Assembly: GCF_002095575.1 (NCBI RefSeq)
Contig: NZ_MLJJ01000021.1
Location: 1 to 64,000, forward strand
Direction of reading: 5' to 3'
From: Pantoea septica
GTDB lineage: Bacteria > Pseudomonadota > Gammaproteobacteria > Enterobacterales > Enterobacteriaceae
Length of the DNA: 64,000 nt
Part shown: positions 51,352 through 59,798 of the stretch, piece after piece
Layout: each line of letters opens with the position of its first letter
How positions within the stretch are numbered: position 1 is the first letter of the stretch
Program-made: the position numbers and the translations under genes
The notes under the pieces: model-generated
What the model saw: the letters and a program-made list of their open reading frames with translations, nothing else
Database searches by the model: none
Told to the model about the DNA's origin: nothing

Positions 51352-51498
51352 ATGACATCTATTTTCGCCAGCGATCCGATTCCGACCGATCCCGTCCCGA
51401 TCCCCGATCCAATACCGCAACCGCCGCCGAATCCGCAACCGGATCCGCCGCCAGAACCGGGTTATCCGCCGATCCTCGATCCGCTGCCGCACAGGTAA
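51352..51498 (+). CDS. Proline-rich microprotein
   Basis: 48 residues, of which 20 are proline, in D-P-x-P and Q-P-P-P type repeats after a short MTSIFASD start. The ribosome site GAGAGGAG is strong and well spaced, and a good terminator follows at once, so it is likely expressed. No signal peptide or membrane segment. The sequence would form an extended polyproline helix and, with consecutive prolines, would need EF-P for translation. Function unknown. Confidence 0.6.
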   Translation: MTSIFASDPIPTDPVPIPDPIPQPPPNPQPDPPPEPGYPPILDPLPHR

Positions 51499-51504
51499 AA
51501 AAAA

Positions 51505-51532
51505 GGGCGCGCTTGCACAGCGCGCCCTTTTT
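51505..51532 (+). terminator. Bidirectional terminator between the proline-rich gene and ttcA
   Basis: GGGCGCGC, loop TTGCACA, GCGCGCCC, five T on plus; A-run 51497-51504 provides the T-run for leftward ttcA transcripts. Confidence 0.85.
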
Positions 51533-51546
51533 GCATCAGCTGCGGA

Positions 51547-52476
51547 TTAGGGCAGCTGCAGCACGTCGAGGCGCACCGCCGGCACGGCATCGTCCTCTTC
51601 CTGCCAGCCGACAGGCTGCACGGGCAGCGTTTCGCGGTCAAAGGCGAGATCGCCGCCGTCCACGACCGCATCGCCGTGCTGGATGCCTTTGAAATCGAAC
51701 AGCGCGGTATCCGCCAGGTGCGATGGCACAACGTTTTGCATCGCGCTGAACATCGTCTCGAGCCGTCCCGGATAGCGCTTATCCCAGTCGCGCAGCATAT
51801 CGCCGATCACCTGACGCTGCAGGTTCGGCTGCGAACCGCAAAGGTTGCAGGGAATGATCGGGAACTTGCGCGCCTCAGAGAAGCGTACGATATCTTTTTC
51901 GCGGCAGTAGGCCAGCGGACGGATCACGATATGCCTGCCGTCGTCGCTCATCAGCTTCGGCGGCATGCCTTTCATTTTGCCGCCATAGAACATGTTCAAA
52001 AACAGCGTCTGCATAATGTCGTCGCGATGGTGGCCCAGCGCGATTTTCGTGCAGCCCAGCTCGGTGGCGGTACGATAGAGAATGCCGCGGCGCAGGCGCG
52101 AACAGAGCGAGCAGGTCGTTTTGCCTTCCGGGATCTTCTCTTTAACGATGGAGTAGGTGTCTTCCTCGACAATCTTGTACTCGACGCCCAGCGTCTCCAG
52201 ATATTCCGGCAGGATATGCCCCGGAAAGCCCGGCTGTTTCTGGTCGAGGTTGACCGCCACCAGCGAGAAGTTAACCGGCGCGCTCTGCTGCAGATTGCGC
52301 AGGATTTCCAGCAGCGTATAGCTGTCTTTGCCGCCTGACAGGCAGACCATAATGCGGTCGCCCTCTTCAATCATGTTGTAATCGGCGATAGCGGCGCCGA
52401 CGTTGCGACGCAGGCGCTTCTGGAGTTTGTTAAGGTTGTACTGTTCTTTCTTGTCAACCGTTTGATTTTCTTGCAT
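51547..52476 (-). CDS. ttcA: tRNA 2-thiocytidine(32) synthetase TtcA
   Basis: 309 residues from [12 protein letters not shown] (E. coli 311). PP-loop [11 protein letters not shown] near residue 50; C-x-x-C pairs CSLCSRLRR (~residue 120) and CNLCGSQPN (~residue 211) that hold the iron-sulfur cluster. It thiolates C32 of some tRNAs. The gene is complete, so it is not disrupted by the integrase remnant next to its 5' end. In E. coli K-12 the Rac prophage is integrated at this gene. Confidence 0.96.
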   Translation of the reverse strand: MQENQTVDKKEQYNLNKLQKRLRRNVGAAIADYNMIEEGDRIMVCLSGGKDSYTLLEILRNLQQSAPVNFSLVAVNLDQKQPGFPGHILPEYLETLGVEYKIVEEDTYSIVKEKIPEGKTTCSLCSRLRRGILYRTATELGCTKIALGHHRDDIMQTLFLNMFYGGKMKGMPPKLMSDDGRHIVIRPLAYCREKDIVRFSEARKFPIIPCNLCGSQPNLQRQVIGDMLRDWDKRYPGRLETMFSAMQNVVPSHLADTALFDFKGIQHGDAVVDGGDLAFDRETLPVQPVGWQEEDDAVPAVRLDVLQLP

Positions 52477-52543
52477 TAAGTTATATCTCAGCAATCAAAA
52501 GAGGGCAGATAACGCGCAGCGCTTCGGCGCGCCATCCTGCTAT

Positions 52544-52648
52544 TCAGCATAGCCAGCAGGCAAAAGTATGCCGCGTATGGTACGGATTACGGCGGCGAAT
52601 GCCAGCACGTTTTATCGCGGCGTCCCAGCGTGAATCGATGCGTGCCAG
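52544..52648 (-). pseudogene. Tyrosine integrase C-terminal fragment
   Basis: On the minus strand the frame reads ...DAAIKRAGIRRRNPYHTRHTFACW: the box II H-x-x-R region of lambda-type integrases (NPYQTRHTYA pattern). The frame ends a few codons later; a one-base shift would continue as a plausible M-L-N segment. N-terminal and catalytic Tyr parts are missing. It lies 68 bases upstream of ttcA, the Rac attachment gene in E. coli, so it looks like the scar of a lost prophage. Confidence 0.65.
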
Positions 52649-53091
52649 CGTGGACAGATACTGGAAAGCGAGTAGAAGGGGCAGAGGTCGATCTCCAGAC
52701 GCCGCGATTGAGCCAACTGCAGGAGCGAGACTACAGGAAGCACCGCCTGCGTGACATTGAAGGAAAGGCGAAGGCATATAGCGGGATATCAGCCTGGCTT
52801 TTTTTGATAAATTTTTAACAAGCGTAAAATTTTATTAATCTGGCCTGCAGACGGATTTTTTTCGCGCGCGCTATAAAAGACTGTTTTCCATTTAAATTTA
52901 CCGGCTTGGCGTCTGGCTTAATATTCCCCCTTATCCGACTCGCTTATTTAAATTTATTCACCAGGGTGTCTGGTCTCGCTTGAAAATGGCGGCGTCTCTT
53001 CTAGAATAAAAATCGTAACACGAAAACGGCTGGCATAACTGATTTATGCTGGTTGCCATTTTTAATAGCACTATATATCCAGGAGGATAAT
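52649..53091. other. AT-rich spacer before the first KGG gene
   Basis: No convincing gene. The right half (52800-53080) is AT-rich and probably carries the KGG promoter; AGGAGGATAA directly precedes the ATG at 53092. No further prophage genes could be recognised. Confidence 0.45.
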
Positions 53092-53271
53092 ATGGCCGAA
53101 CATCGTGGTGGTTCAGGTAACTTTGCAGAAAATCCTGAAAAAGCATCAGAAGCAGGCAAAAAAGGCGGGCAGAACAGCGGGGGTAATTTCGCTAATGACC
53201 GTGAGAAAGCTTCCGAAGCGGGTAAAAAAGGTGGCCAAAACAGCCACGGCGGCGGGCGTAAGTCTGATTAA
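53092..53271 (+). CDS. KGG-repeat stress protein (YciG/GsiB-like), copy 1
   Basis: 59 residues behind a perfect AGGAGG. Two repeats of the GNFA..(R/P)EKASEAGKKGGQ type, the KGG motif of YciG and Bacillus GsiB; very hydrophilic, Gly/Lys/Asn-rich, probably disordered. Such proteins accumulate in general stress (RpoS in E. coli) and resemble plant LEA proteins. Followed by its own terminator. A paralogue lies 1.8 kb downstream. Confidence 0.85.
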   Translation: MAEHRGGSGNFAENPEKASEAGKKGGQNSGGNFANDREKASEAGKKGGQNSHGGGRKSD

Positions 53272-53301
53272 TCAGAAAGATAAGAACTGATTAAACCGCA
53301 G

Positions 53302-53326
53302 GCCCCGGCATTCGTGCCGGGGCTTT
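53302..53326 (+). terminator. Terminator of KGG copy 1
   Basis: GCCCCGGCA, loop TTCG, TGCCGGGGC, then TTT: strong UUCG-capped stem. Confidence 0.8.
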
Positions 53327-53775
53327 GATTTTTCTTTGATTTGAACTTACTCCATAGATTGCCAGGGGTTATATTCGTGCTGGATAGCATTGCGGCTAAA
53401 AATATTAATAGCTTTAGCAAGCGAGCCGTTATTCTACAGGCTGTTAACGGAAAATGAATAGGGCTATTCCTCTGCCTCGGGTTATTTAAGTTCATGGCCG
53501 ACCGCCTAATATGAGCGTCAGAATTATTTTCAGGGCAAAGCGATGTGGCGCTATGGGTTAAGCTGCTTAAGAAAACTCAGCCGATCTGTCCGCTTTTCCA
53601 GCCGTTTCGGGCAGCAGGGAAATGGCTCTCTTTGCCGGTACATTCCTCATACCAGCAGCCCTCAGCAAAAAGATAGCGCACTTTTAATACTTGCCCCAAA
53701 ACGCTGGCTCGTCACCTGAACCTGAAACCGTTCAATCTGCCGAAAGAAAGTTTTCCAGCGCAGATAGCAGCATAT
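53327..53775. other. Decayed coding region
   Basis: No intact gene. On the minus strand between about 53577 and 53770, two frames join to give a protein-like sequence: FFRQIERFQVQV in one frame and KVRYLFAEGCWYEECTGKES in another, ending at a stop at 53577. This suggests the frameshifted 3' end of a lost gene I do not recognise. Confidence 0.3.
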
Positions 53776-54332
53776 TCACGTTTTTTTCTCCTGGGCTTTT
53801 TTGCCCCGTCTGTATTCTTCGAAGTAGGGGAGCATCTCCAGAAAAAAAATCGATATAAAAACAAACACAATATAGCCCGTTGGTAGCGGATCCGATCTTA
53901 GCGTTAGCTCATACCTTGCGGGCTCGTTACCCAATCCAAACAATGCCTGAAACTGCCCCCAGTGCCTTGAAATGACCAGCAACAGAGCCATTAGCGGAAC
54001 CATTTCAAGGAAGCTGTGTATGTGTTGCTCGACAGGAGAGACTTTCCTGGCTGTAACCGCATAACTGACATCCCACAGAGCTGTAGCCTCATGGCAGAAA
54101 AAAAGACAATCATACTTAATATAACCAGCGCATTAACATCCAGGAAAAGTGCCGAAAGCAACGGAATACTCATTTCCAGAAACATAAGGATATGAATATA
54201 AGTTTCCTTTAAGCCTGTTGTCGTTTCAATATCTGTTGCTCTGTGACAAATCCAGTCAGCAAACCCGGCGATAAGCCATACGGGTAAGACAAAATAGAGT
54301 AACAGAAACATTTGCGGATCCAGAGGGTTCAT
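53776..54332 (-). pseudogene. Multi-pass membrane protein broken by a frameshift
   Basis: The 5' part (MNPLDPQMFLLLYFVLPVWL..., start at 54332 behind AGGA) and the 3' part (...MVPLMALLLVISRHW to KKAQEKKT) belong to one ~185-residue protein with about five membrane helices, of a hypothetical family I recall from Pseudomonas and Burkholderia. The break is in a run of seven T (54098-54104, A on plus); eight T would restore V-F-F-F-C-H-E-A-T-A-L-W-D and join both parts. It is either a real pseudogene, a phase-variable tract, or a sequencing error. Confidence 0.75.
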
Positions 54333-54840
54333 ACAGGTATCCTGTGAGTTTAGATTTCTGAACATAACGCTGCCAGTCTGTTTGAGTTCGCCCGTTTTGC
54401 AGGTTAATAGCCTGTTCTGACATGCCAGTAATTTGATGCCTCCTGTTAATCAGGCCATCCCTGTATTAGCTCACTCTTTTTGCGAGCAGCTTAACGCCGT
54501 TTGAAATGAACAGAATATAAACCCTTATCCAGCTTGTATCAAAGGGTCTGATTCGTATTTCTGTGGCTGATCCGACAGGAAGTCAGAGCCATCGTAACTG
54601 GAGTGAAATCGGCATTTCTCCCTGTTAAATTACAGCCATACATCCAGTATCATAATAATAAATGGTACATCTGGTTATAAATGCGCAAATGAATGTATGT
54701 TTATCTTTCAGGTTTCATGGCTACAAAATATACATGAAAAATGTTTCTTAATATTTTTATATTAAAATCAATTGATTGGGTTAAATTTCAGTAACGATCT
54801 GGAAAAAAAGTGTGCGATAAACTCTTTTTTATAACGATTT
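54333..54840. other. AT-rich intergenic stretch
   Basis: Nothing convincing. Base composition is much more AT-rich than the backbone, suggesting acquired DNA. A frame at 54810-55055 is not called because it would cover both palindromes described next and has no ribosome site. Confidence 0.4.
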
Positions 54841-54844
54841 TAAT

Positions 54845-54860
54845 CGTGATCAAGATCACG
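54845..54860 (+). promoter_or_regulatory. CRP-like palindrome
   Basis: CGTGATCAAGATCACG: perfect 7+7 inverted repeat with a 2-base centre. With flanks it matches 18 of 22 positions of the ideal CRP site (TGTGA-N6-TCACA). It is about 230 bases before KGG copy 2. Confidence 0.5.
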
Positions 54861-54880
54861 TTTCGTCACATTTTGCAAAA

Positions 54881-54907
54881 TTGTACAACTAAAATTAAGT
54901 TGTACAA
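54881..54907. repeat. Perfect 10+10 inverted repeat
   Basis: TTGTACAACT, seven-base AT spacer, AGTTGTACAA. No T-run follows, so an operator is more likely than a terminator. It is 21 bases from the CRP-like site, upstream of KGG copy 2. Confidence 0.5.
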
Positions 54908-55086
54908 AAAGACAGAAAATATTGTGTTGCATGAGTTGTTTATATTAAAAGAAAAAGAAAGTCCTGTTATTAGCGTAGCGGCTAACCGGCTTAGGCACTG
55001 TATTTTTTTTTGGTTGAATTTTTTACGTATCAAAACCATATTTCACTCATCCTGAGTAAATAAATTTTTAAACCTGAGGTGATGAT

Positions 55087-55269
55087 ATGGAAAAGCGACG
55101 TGGTGGTGCAGGTAATTTTGCAGAAAACCCTGAGCGAGCCCGTGATGCGGGTCGTAAAGGCGGTCAAATTAGCCGCGGTAATTTCAAATATGACAGAGAG
55201 CGTGCTGTCGAAGCTGGGCGGATCGGCGGAAAATTAAGCAAGAGAACGTCAAGGAATAGTGCTGAGTAA
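55087..55269 (+). CDS. KGG-repeat stress protein, copy 2
   Basis: 60 residues behind GAGGTGAT. Same layout as copy 1 (R-GG-x-GNFAENPE then two AG(R/K)(K/I)GG repeats) but Arg replaces Lys at most positions: RAGNF, RERAVEAGRIGGK. Hydrophilic and probably disordered. Separate promoter region containing the two palindromes. It precedes a YcgZ-like gene, so a stress-response cassette is likely. Confidence 0.8.
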   Translation: MEKRRGGAGNFAENPERARDAGRKGGQISRGNFKYDRERAVEAGRIGGKLSKRTSRNSAE

Positions 55270-55422
55270 ATTTTTCTGATTGATATCATCGGCTGGGTTA
55301 CATTCTGTATTTACTCTTCCCTGCATTTACTCTGTTGGTGCCATGAGATTAGCGAGCATTCTTATTTTTGTCCGGGTGCTAACCAGTTTTAAATGGCAGC
55401 TGCTTATTAAGCCGGGGTGATC

Positions 55423-55662
55423 ATGCATAATAGTGGCAACAGAAAACCGGCAATCCGTTTCAGAAATCATTATATCAGCGATGAGGATGAAGCTCGTGCT
55501 TTCATTATGGGTACTGTTGTTTATGAGCTGATAGATTCAGGTAAAGTGATAAGCCGAAAATCTGTCTGCTGTAAATTGCTGGCAAGACTGGAACACTGTG
55601 AAAGCCCGGAGGAGGAGCATTTATATTTCCGTATGATTCGATCGCTTTTTGGTCGCCATTAA
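55423..55662 (+). CDS. YcgZ/AriR-family two-component connector
   Basis: 79 residues from the ATG at 55423 (a GTG two codons earlier is possible). The C-terminal half, SRKSVCCKLLARLEHCESPEEEHLY, closely matches E. coli YcgZ (SRKSLCAKLLCRLE). In E. coli ycgZ-ymgA-ariR are repressed by the blue-light/cold regulator BluR and act through RcsB on biofilm and curli. No bluR is in the window. Followed by a terminator. Confidence 0.75.
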   Translation: MHNSGNRKPAIRFRNHYISDEDEARAFIMGTVVYELIDSGKVISRKSVCCKLLARLEHCESPEEEHLYFRMIRSLFGRH

Positions 55663-55760
55663 GCTGGCGGCAAGATAAATTCAGGTTGAGTTCTTCTGTG
55701 GAAAGAAGGCGTGATGGAAATTGTCTGTGATTGAAACCCGTTTGCAGTAACTCGCATTTA

Positions 55761-55785
55761 GCCCGTCAGGAACGGGCTTTTTTTT
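55761..55785 (+). terminator. Terminator after the YcgZ-like gene
   Basis: GCCCGT, loop CAGGA, ACGGGC, eight T. Confidence 0.8.
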
Positions 55786-55814
55786 GTTATTACCGGGACC
55801 AGACCTGATAGCCG

Positions 55815-57023
55815 TTATTTGAGCTTAAGGGCATCTCGATTCATGAACCAGATCGCCAGCGCCAGCGCCAGAAACCCCGCCGCGCCGGTCATGACCGCGC
55901 TCCAGCCTCCAGCGTGCCACAGTATGCCCGCCAGCGCCGAGCCAACCGCCGCGCCGATAAAGTTAGAGACGACAAAGATGGTGCTCAGGCGACTGCGCAT
56001 CGCCGGATTGATTGAAATGATGCGTGTCTGATGCAAAACGTTTAACGTCTGTACCGCGATATCGATCAGGATAATCGCCAGGATGATCAAATAGAGACTG
56101 TTGCGGCCCCAGGCGGCCACGCCGATAGCCACCAGCGCCAGTAACAGCGCCAGGCCTGTGGCCATCACCGAGTGACCCCGGTCATGCAGAATGCCTGCCC
56201 GTCTGGCCATCAGCGCGCCGGCCAGTCCTGCCAGCCCCGTCAGGCCGATCTGGCTGACTGTATAAGAGTAGGGCGCCGAACTTAACAGGAACGTCAGGCT
56301 GGTCCAGAACAGGGTGAAAACAAGAAAGCCGCAGGCAGCGATAAGCAGGGTAATACGCACCGCTGCGCTTTCTGCGATCGTCGACAGCAGCGAGCGCATT
56401 AATTCTCTGTAGCTGAGATGCTGGCGAGGAACATCGGCCGGAAGCATACGCAGCATCAGGAAAGCCAGAATCAAAGCGCCGCCCGCTGCGATAAAATAGA
56501 CCGCACGCCAGCCGAGAAAATCGGCAATCACTCCGCTGACGGTTCTGGACAAGAGAATGCCGATAAGCATTCCTGAAATGATAGTGCCCAACACTTTCCC
56601 TAACTGGGACGGGCTCGCCAGATCGCCGGCAAACGGCGTCAAAAGTTGGCCAGCGACGGTTGTCAGCCCTGTCAGCGCCATTGCCGCCATCAGTAACGGC
56701 ATGGAGGGGGCGACCGCTGTCAGGCAAAGAGAAAGCGCTGAGAGAAAGAGGATGGCAGGAATAAGCCTGCGGCGATTCCGGATGTCACCCAGCGGCACCA
56801 GCAGCAGAATGCCGGTTGCATAACCCAGCTGGGTGAAGGTGATGAGCATACTTGCTGAGTCTGGCGGAGCGCCGAACGACAGGGCGATATCATTCAGCAG
56901 CGGCTGTGCCGTGTAGAGATTACCGACCGCCACCCCGCCAGTGATGGCAAACAGCCGGATGAGCATGCGGTTTAAAGCTGGCTTTTCTGACGCGTCTATA
57001 TTCTCAGGGCTATTGATCTTCAC
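55815..57023 (-). CDS. MFS exporter (sugar/drug efflux type)
   Basis: 402 residues, twelve membrane segments. Motif A variant LGDIRNRRRLIPAILF follows helix 2 (~residue 80). GNLYTAQPLLNDIALSFG near residue 35 is typical of the YnfM/arabinose-efflux-like branch, with proline-rich helix 1 end. Substrate unknown. It faces the YcgZ-like gene. Confidence 0.85.
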   Translation of the reverse strand: MKINSPENIDASEKPALNRMLIRLFAITGGVAVGNLYTAQPLLNDIALSFGAPPDSASMLITFTQLGYATGILLLVPLGDIRNRRRLIPAILFLSALSLCLTAVAPSMPLLMAAMALTGLTTVAGQLLTPFAGDLASPSQLGKVLGTIISGMLIGILLSRTVSGVIADFLGWRAVYFIAAGGALILAFLMLRMLPADVPRQHLSYRELMRSLLSTIAESAAVRITLLIAACGFLVFTLFWTSLTFLLSSAPYSYTVSQIGLTGLAGLAGALMARRAGILHDRGHSVMATGLALLLALVAIGVAAWGRNSLYLIILAIILIDIAVQTLNVLHQTRIISINPAMRSRLSTIFVVSNFIGAAVGSALAGILWHAGGWSAVMTGAAGFLALALAIWFMNRDALKLK

Positions 57024-57070
57024 TCAACCTCCACTTCATCCGTTACGGGCTGATTCCCACCGCTTATGGC

Positions 57071-57220
57071 TCAAATGCTGTTGGTACTCCAGGTGATGCA
57101 CGCTGTGGCGTTATCCCCGTGTTCCGGAGGATCAATAATAGCCTGCTGCACCACAGGTGTAAGAGTCGCGTCCGGACGGATAACGTTGGTTCCAATCTCT
57201 CCTGGGGCATATTCAAGCAT
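57071..57220 (-). pseudogene. Possible gene remnant
   Basis: A 49-residue frame starting MLEYAPGEIGTNVIRP behind GAGGT. The composition is protein-like and the opening recalls the PGE..T region near the end of short-chain dehydrogenases, but no other SDR parts are present. Either a small orphan gene or a 3' fragment; weak support. Confidence 0.25.
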
Positions 57221-57306
57221 ACGCGCCTGACCTCGTTGCCAGCGTTATCGGGCCGCAAAGAAGTCAGGCAGGGATTTTAAGGCTGTAGGTTAGTGTAGAT
57301 AAATCA

Positions 57307-57498
57307 TCAGCGATAGGGCGCGTTAGGCCACTTAATATAAGCGAAGACGTAAAGCATGATGAAGTGCAGGCCAGGCATCGAGAGAATAAGCGCCATCTTC
57401 CAGCCGAAGCCCGCTTTTTGCGCCATCCGATAGCATGGAATGAACGTCAGTAACCAAATTACCAGTGACAGTGACGCGAGAGGATTAGGCTTTTCCAT
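57307..57498 (-). CDS. Small two-helix membrane protein
   Basis: 63 residues with a strong AAGGAG ribosome site. Two hydrophobic helices (about residues 9-22 and 33-55) and a polar IKWPNAPYR end. No recognised family; small inner-membrane protein. It stands alone between the MFS gene and the COG4705 gene. Confidence 0.65.
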   Translation of the reverse strand: MEKPNPLASLSLVIWLLTFIPCYRMAQKAGFGWKMALILSMPGLHFIMLYVFAYIKWPNAPYR

Positions 57499-57669
57499 TG
57501 AGTATGCTCCTTAAATGTTCAGGGCAGAATATCGGCAGGAAAGCGTCACTCTTGAGCCGCGCGACGTTTTCATCCCGCCAGATAATACTAAAGCCGCCAT
57601 CGCTGGCGGCTTCAAAATAGTTTCATCGTGATAAGCGCCCACAGTCAGGCTGCCCTTGATGCTGCTCTG

Positions 57670-58443
57670 TTAATTCGCCGTCACGGTCTTCATCGCCGCA
57701 CGCTGCGGCAACAGCCAGAGAAACGCGACGATAATCAGCGCCAGCGTCAGCGAGGCGCTATAGCGGCTCAGCGCAAGACCGCCCGATGCGACAGGCTTAT
57801 CCAGGAAATCGCCCACCACAGCGCCCAGCGGTCGGGTCAGGATAAAGGCCGCCCAAAACAGCGCGGTGCGTGAAAGCGAGGTAAAGCGGCTGGCAGCCCA
57901 GATAATGGCCAGCGCGCCGACAAACAGCAGGATCCCGCCGTCGTACCCCAGTCCTTCGCTGTCAGCGGTCCAGTCGCCTAACGCCGTGCCCAGGGTTTGC
58001 GAGAACATAATGGTGACCCAGTAAAAACACTCGGACACGCCGTTGTTGACGGAATGCACGGCGATAGTGCCGCAGGTAATGCGCCAGATAAACAGCGAGA
58101 GAACCAGCAGGGTGCTCAGCAGCAGCGTGCCGCCCAGATAGCCTATCCCCAGCGAGCGATCGGCAAAGTCCGCCAGCGTGGTGCCGACGGTGGTGGTGGC
58201 AACCACGGTAAACCAGTAGATCCACTTATTAAAGCTGTGGCGTTTAATCTGCACCACGACAGCAACTAAAAAGATAATGGCGAAAATCAGCGTACCGGTA
58301 AGGTAGCCCAGATTCATCGACATGGTCACCGCATCGCCGCCGGTTTCACCCAGCGTGGTTGCAGCGATTTTAGTTAACCAGAACGCCAGAGTAACGGCAG
58401 GTACTTTGCTGAGGGATTGAGAATCTGCGATCTTATTTTGCAT
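57670..58443 (-). CDS. COG4705-type multi-pass membrane protein
   Basis: 257 residues, about eight helices built from four repeats, each with a TLGxxxGD-like signature (TTLGETGGD, TVGTTLAD, TLGTALGD, PLGAVVGD) followed by LG.GY.GGT. The internal symmetry suggests a transporter or channel; no function is established. A perfect PmrA-box match lies 62 bases upstream in the right orientation, hinting at induction with lipid A modification genes. Confidence 0.75.
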   Translation of the reverse strand: MQNKIADSQSLSKVPAVTLAFWLTKIAATTLGETGGDAVTMSMNLGYLTGTLIFAIIFLVAVVVQIKRHSFNKWIYWFTVVATTTVGTTLADFADRSLGIGYLGGTLLLSTLLVLSLFIWRITCGTIAVHSVNNGVSECFYWVTIMFSQTLGTALGDWTADSEGLGYDGGILLFVGALAIIWAASRFTSLSRTALFWAAFILTRPLGAVVGDFLDKPVASGGLALSRYSASLTLALIIVAFLWLLPQRAAMKTVTAN

Positions 58444-58504
58444 GAGGGTAGGCTCCGGAAAAGCCCGAATTGGGCTAATACAGCACCCAGTCTATAGGAT
58501 TATT

Positions 58505-58521
58505 CTTAAGCGAAGATTAAG
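58505..58521 (-). promoter_or_regulatory. PmrA (BasR) box upstream of the COG4705 gene
   Basis: On the minus strand CTTAAT, five bases, CTTAAG: all 12 positions of YTTAAK-N5-YTTAAK, oriented toward the COG4705 gene. A CTATAG hexamer, possibly the -10, follows after 7 bases. By simple counting a perfect match is expected about 0.1 times per 64 kb of random sequence. Confidence 0.6.
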
Positions 58522-58705
58522 CGCTATGAATGTTTGAGCGAAATGATGAGGCATGCAGAAATTGTTTTAAGGGCGGGCAGCGAACCCTTAACGGCTGCAC
58601 TTTCCACGAGCCTCGATGCGTCCAGGGGTTGATAACGTAGTCGCTCAGCATCACTATGCCTCTCCTGTGTGTGCAAATGGACGTTCTGAACGACAAGGGG
58701 GAAAG

Positions 58706-59653
58706 ATGGCAAACCGGGCCCTGGCTTACCGACGTTTCGGCCAGCCGGAAGAGGTATTGCATCTGGAGACGGGAGAGAAAGGCGAGCTTGCTGCCGACGC
58801 GATCAGGGTAACGATGCGCTACTCACCGGTTAACGCTTCTGACCTCATCCCGATTACGGGCGCCTATCAGCACCGTATCGCGCTACCGCAGGTTGCCGGC
58901 TACGAGGGTATGGGCGTTGTCACAGACGCGCCGGCGCCATACCGTCACTTAACGGGTCAACGGGTGCTTGCTCTGCGCGGCGAAGGCACCTGGCAGAGTC
59001 AGGTCGATATTCCCGCCGCGCTTGCCATTCCCGTCCCCGATAATATTGACGACAGGCTGGCTGCGCGAGGGTATATCAACCCTGTTGCCGCGACGCTGAT
59101 GCTTAAGCACTTTTCGCCGGCAGGTAAAGATATCCTGCTCACGGGCGCCGGGAGCGAGTGCGCCATGCTGCTGGGCCAGTGGGCGCTCCGCGCCGGCGCG
59201 CGCTCCGTGACGGGCATACATCGCTCGCCAGTGCATGCGCTGAAGCTTGAACAGTGCGGCATTACGCCGGTTCAGGAGCAGGAGAGCGAAGCCATCAGCT
59301 ATTATGCTGCACGCGCCGGTGTCGTTTACGATGCCACCGGCGGCAGGCTGGCAGAAACGCTCCTTGAGCTGATGCCGCTGACCGCGCTGTTCGTCAGCTA
59401 TGGTCTTCTCTCCGGCGAGGCGTTCCGCGCTCAACATCACCTGCCGAAGATCCACTGGTTTCATGTGCGGCATTATCTTGCGGCGGCGGGCACAGAGGGC
59501 TGGCAGCAGATGTTCAGAGAGCTGTGGCCGCTGCTCGCTGAAAGTCATACTCGCGACGTGCAGATATTCGCTCTGGAGGAGTGGAAAGCCGCCATAGGGG
59601 CTTACCGCAAAGCCGGAAGATCGGCTAAACCGCTTATTAAGCTGGCCCCTTAA
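58706..59653 (+). CDS. MDR-family zinc-independent oxidoreductase (2-enoyl thioester reductase-like)
   Basis: 315 residues from the ATG at 58706 after AAGGGGG; a longer frame from 58616 is rejected. GroES-like N-terminus with the MRYSPVNASDLIPITGAY motif typical of MECR/quinone oxidoreductases, then a Rossmann domain with LLTGAGSECAMLLGQWALRAGA (~residue 150). No zinc-binding cysteines. Likely NADPH-dependent reductase; substrate open. Confidence 0.8.
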   Translation: MANRALAYRRFGQPEEVLHLETGEKGELAADAIRVTMRYSPVNASDLIPITGAYQHRIALPQVAGYEGMGVVTDAPAPYRHLTGQRVLALRGEGTWQSQVDIPAALAIPVPDNIDDRLAARGYINPVAATLMLKHFSPAGKDILLTGAGSECAMLLGQWALRAGARSVTGIHRSPVHALKLEQCGITPVQEQESEAISYYAARAGVVYDATGGRLAETLLELMPLTALFVSYGLLSGEAFRAQHHLPKIHWFHVRHYLAAAGTEGWQQMFRELWPLLAESHTRDVQIFALEEWKAAIGAYRKAGRSAKPLIKLAP

Positions 59654-59798
59654 ACGGGATTTCTCCCGCAGGTTGCGCTCTGCGTCAGCCATAACGCAAC
59701 CTGCACGCCAGGGGCCAGACAGCGTCTTTGAACATAAAGCAACCCGAGGCCAGCGCGTTCCGCTACAATACTGTTTCCTTTAACAGCAGGAAAAAAAA

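Noticed and set aside
51547..52476. ttcA disrupted by a prophage, as with Rac in E. coli
   Set aside because: The gene is full length with both ends conserved; only an integrase fragment lies nearby.
54810..55055. 81-residue frame upstream of KGG copy 2
   Set aside because: No ribosome site, AT-driven composition, and it would cover both the CRP-like site and the 10+10 inverted repeat.
53092..55269. Repeated short motifs suggesting a CRISPR or tandem array
   Set aside because: The repeats are codons of KGG protein motifs in two genes, with no constant spacer length and no cas genes.
58517..58762. Frame opposite the start of the MDR oxidoreductase
   Set aside because: Overlaps the PmrA box and the oxidoreductase start, with no supporting features.
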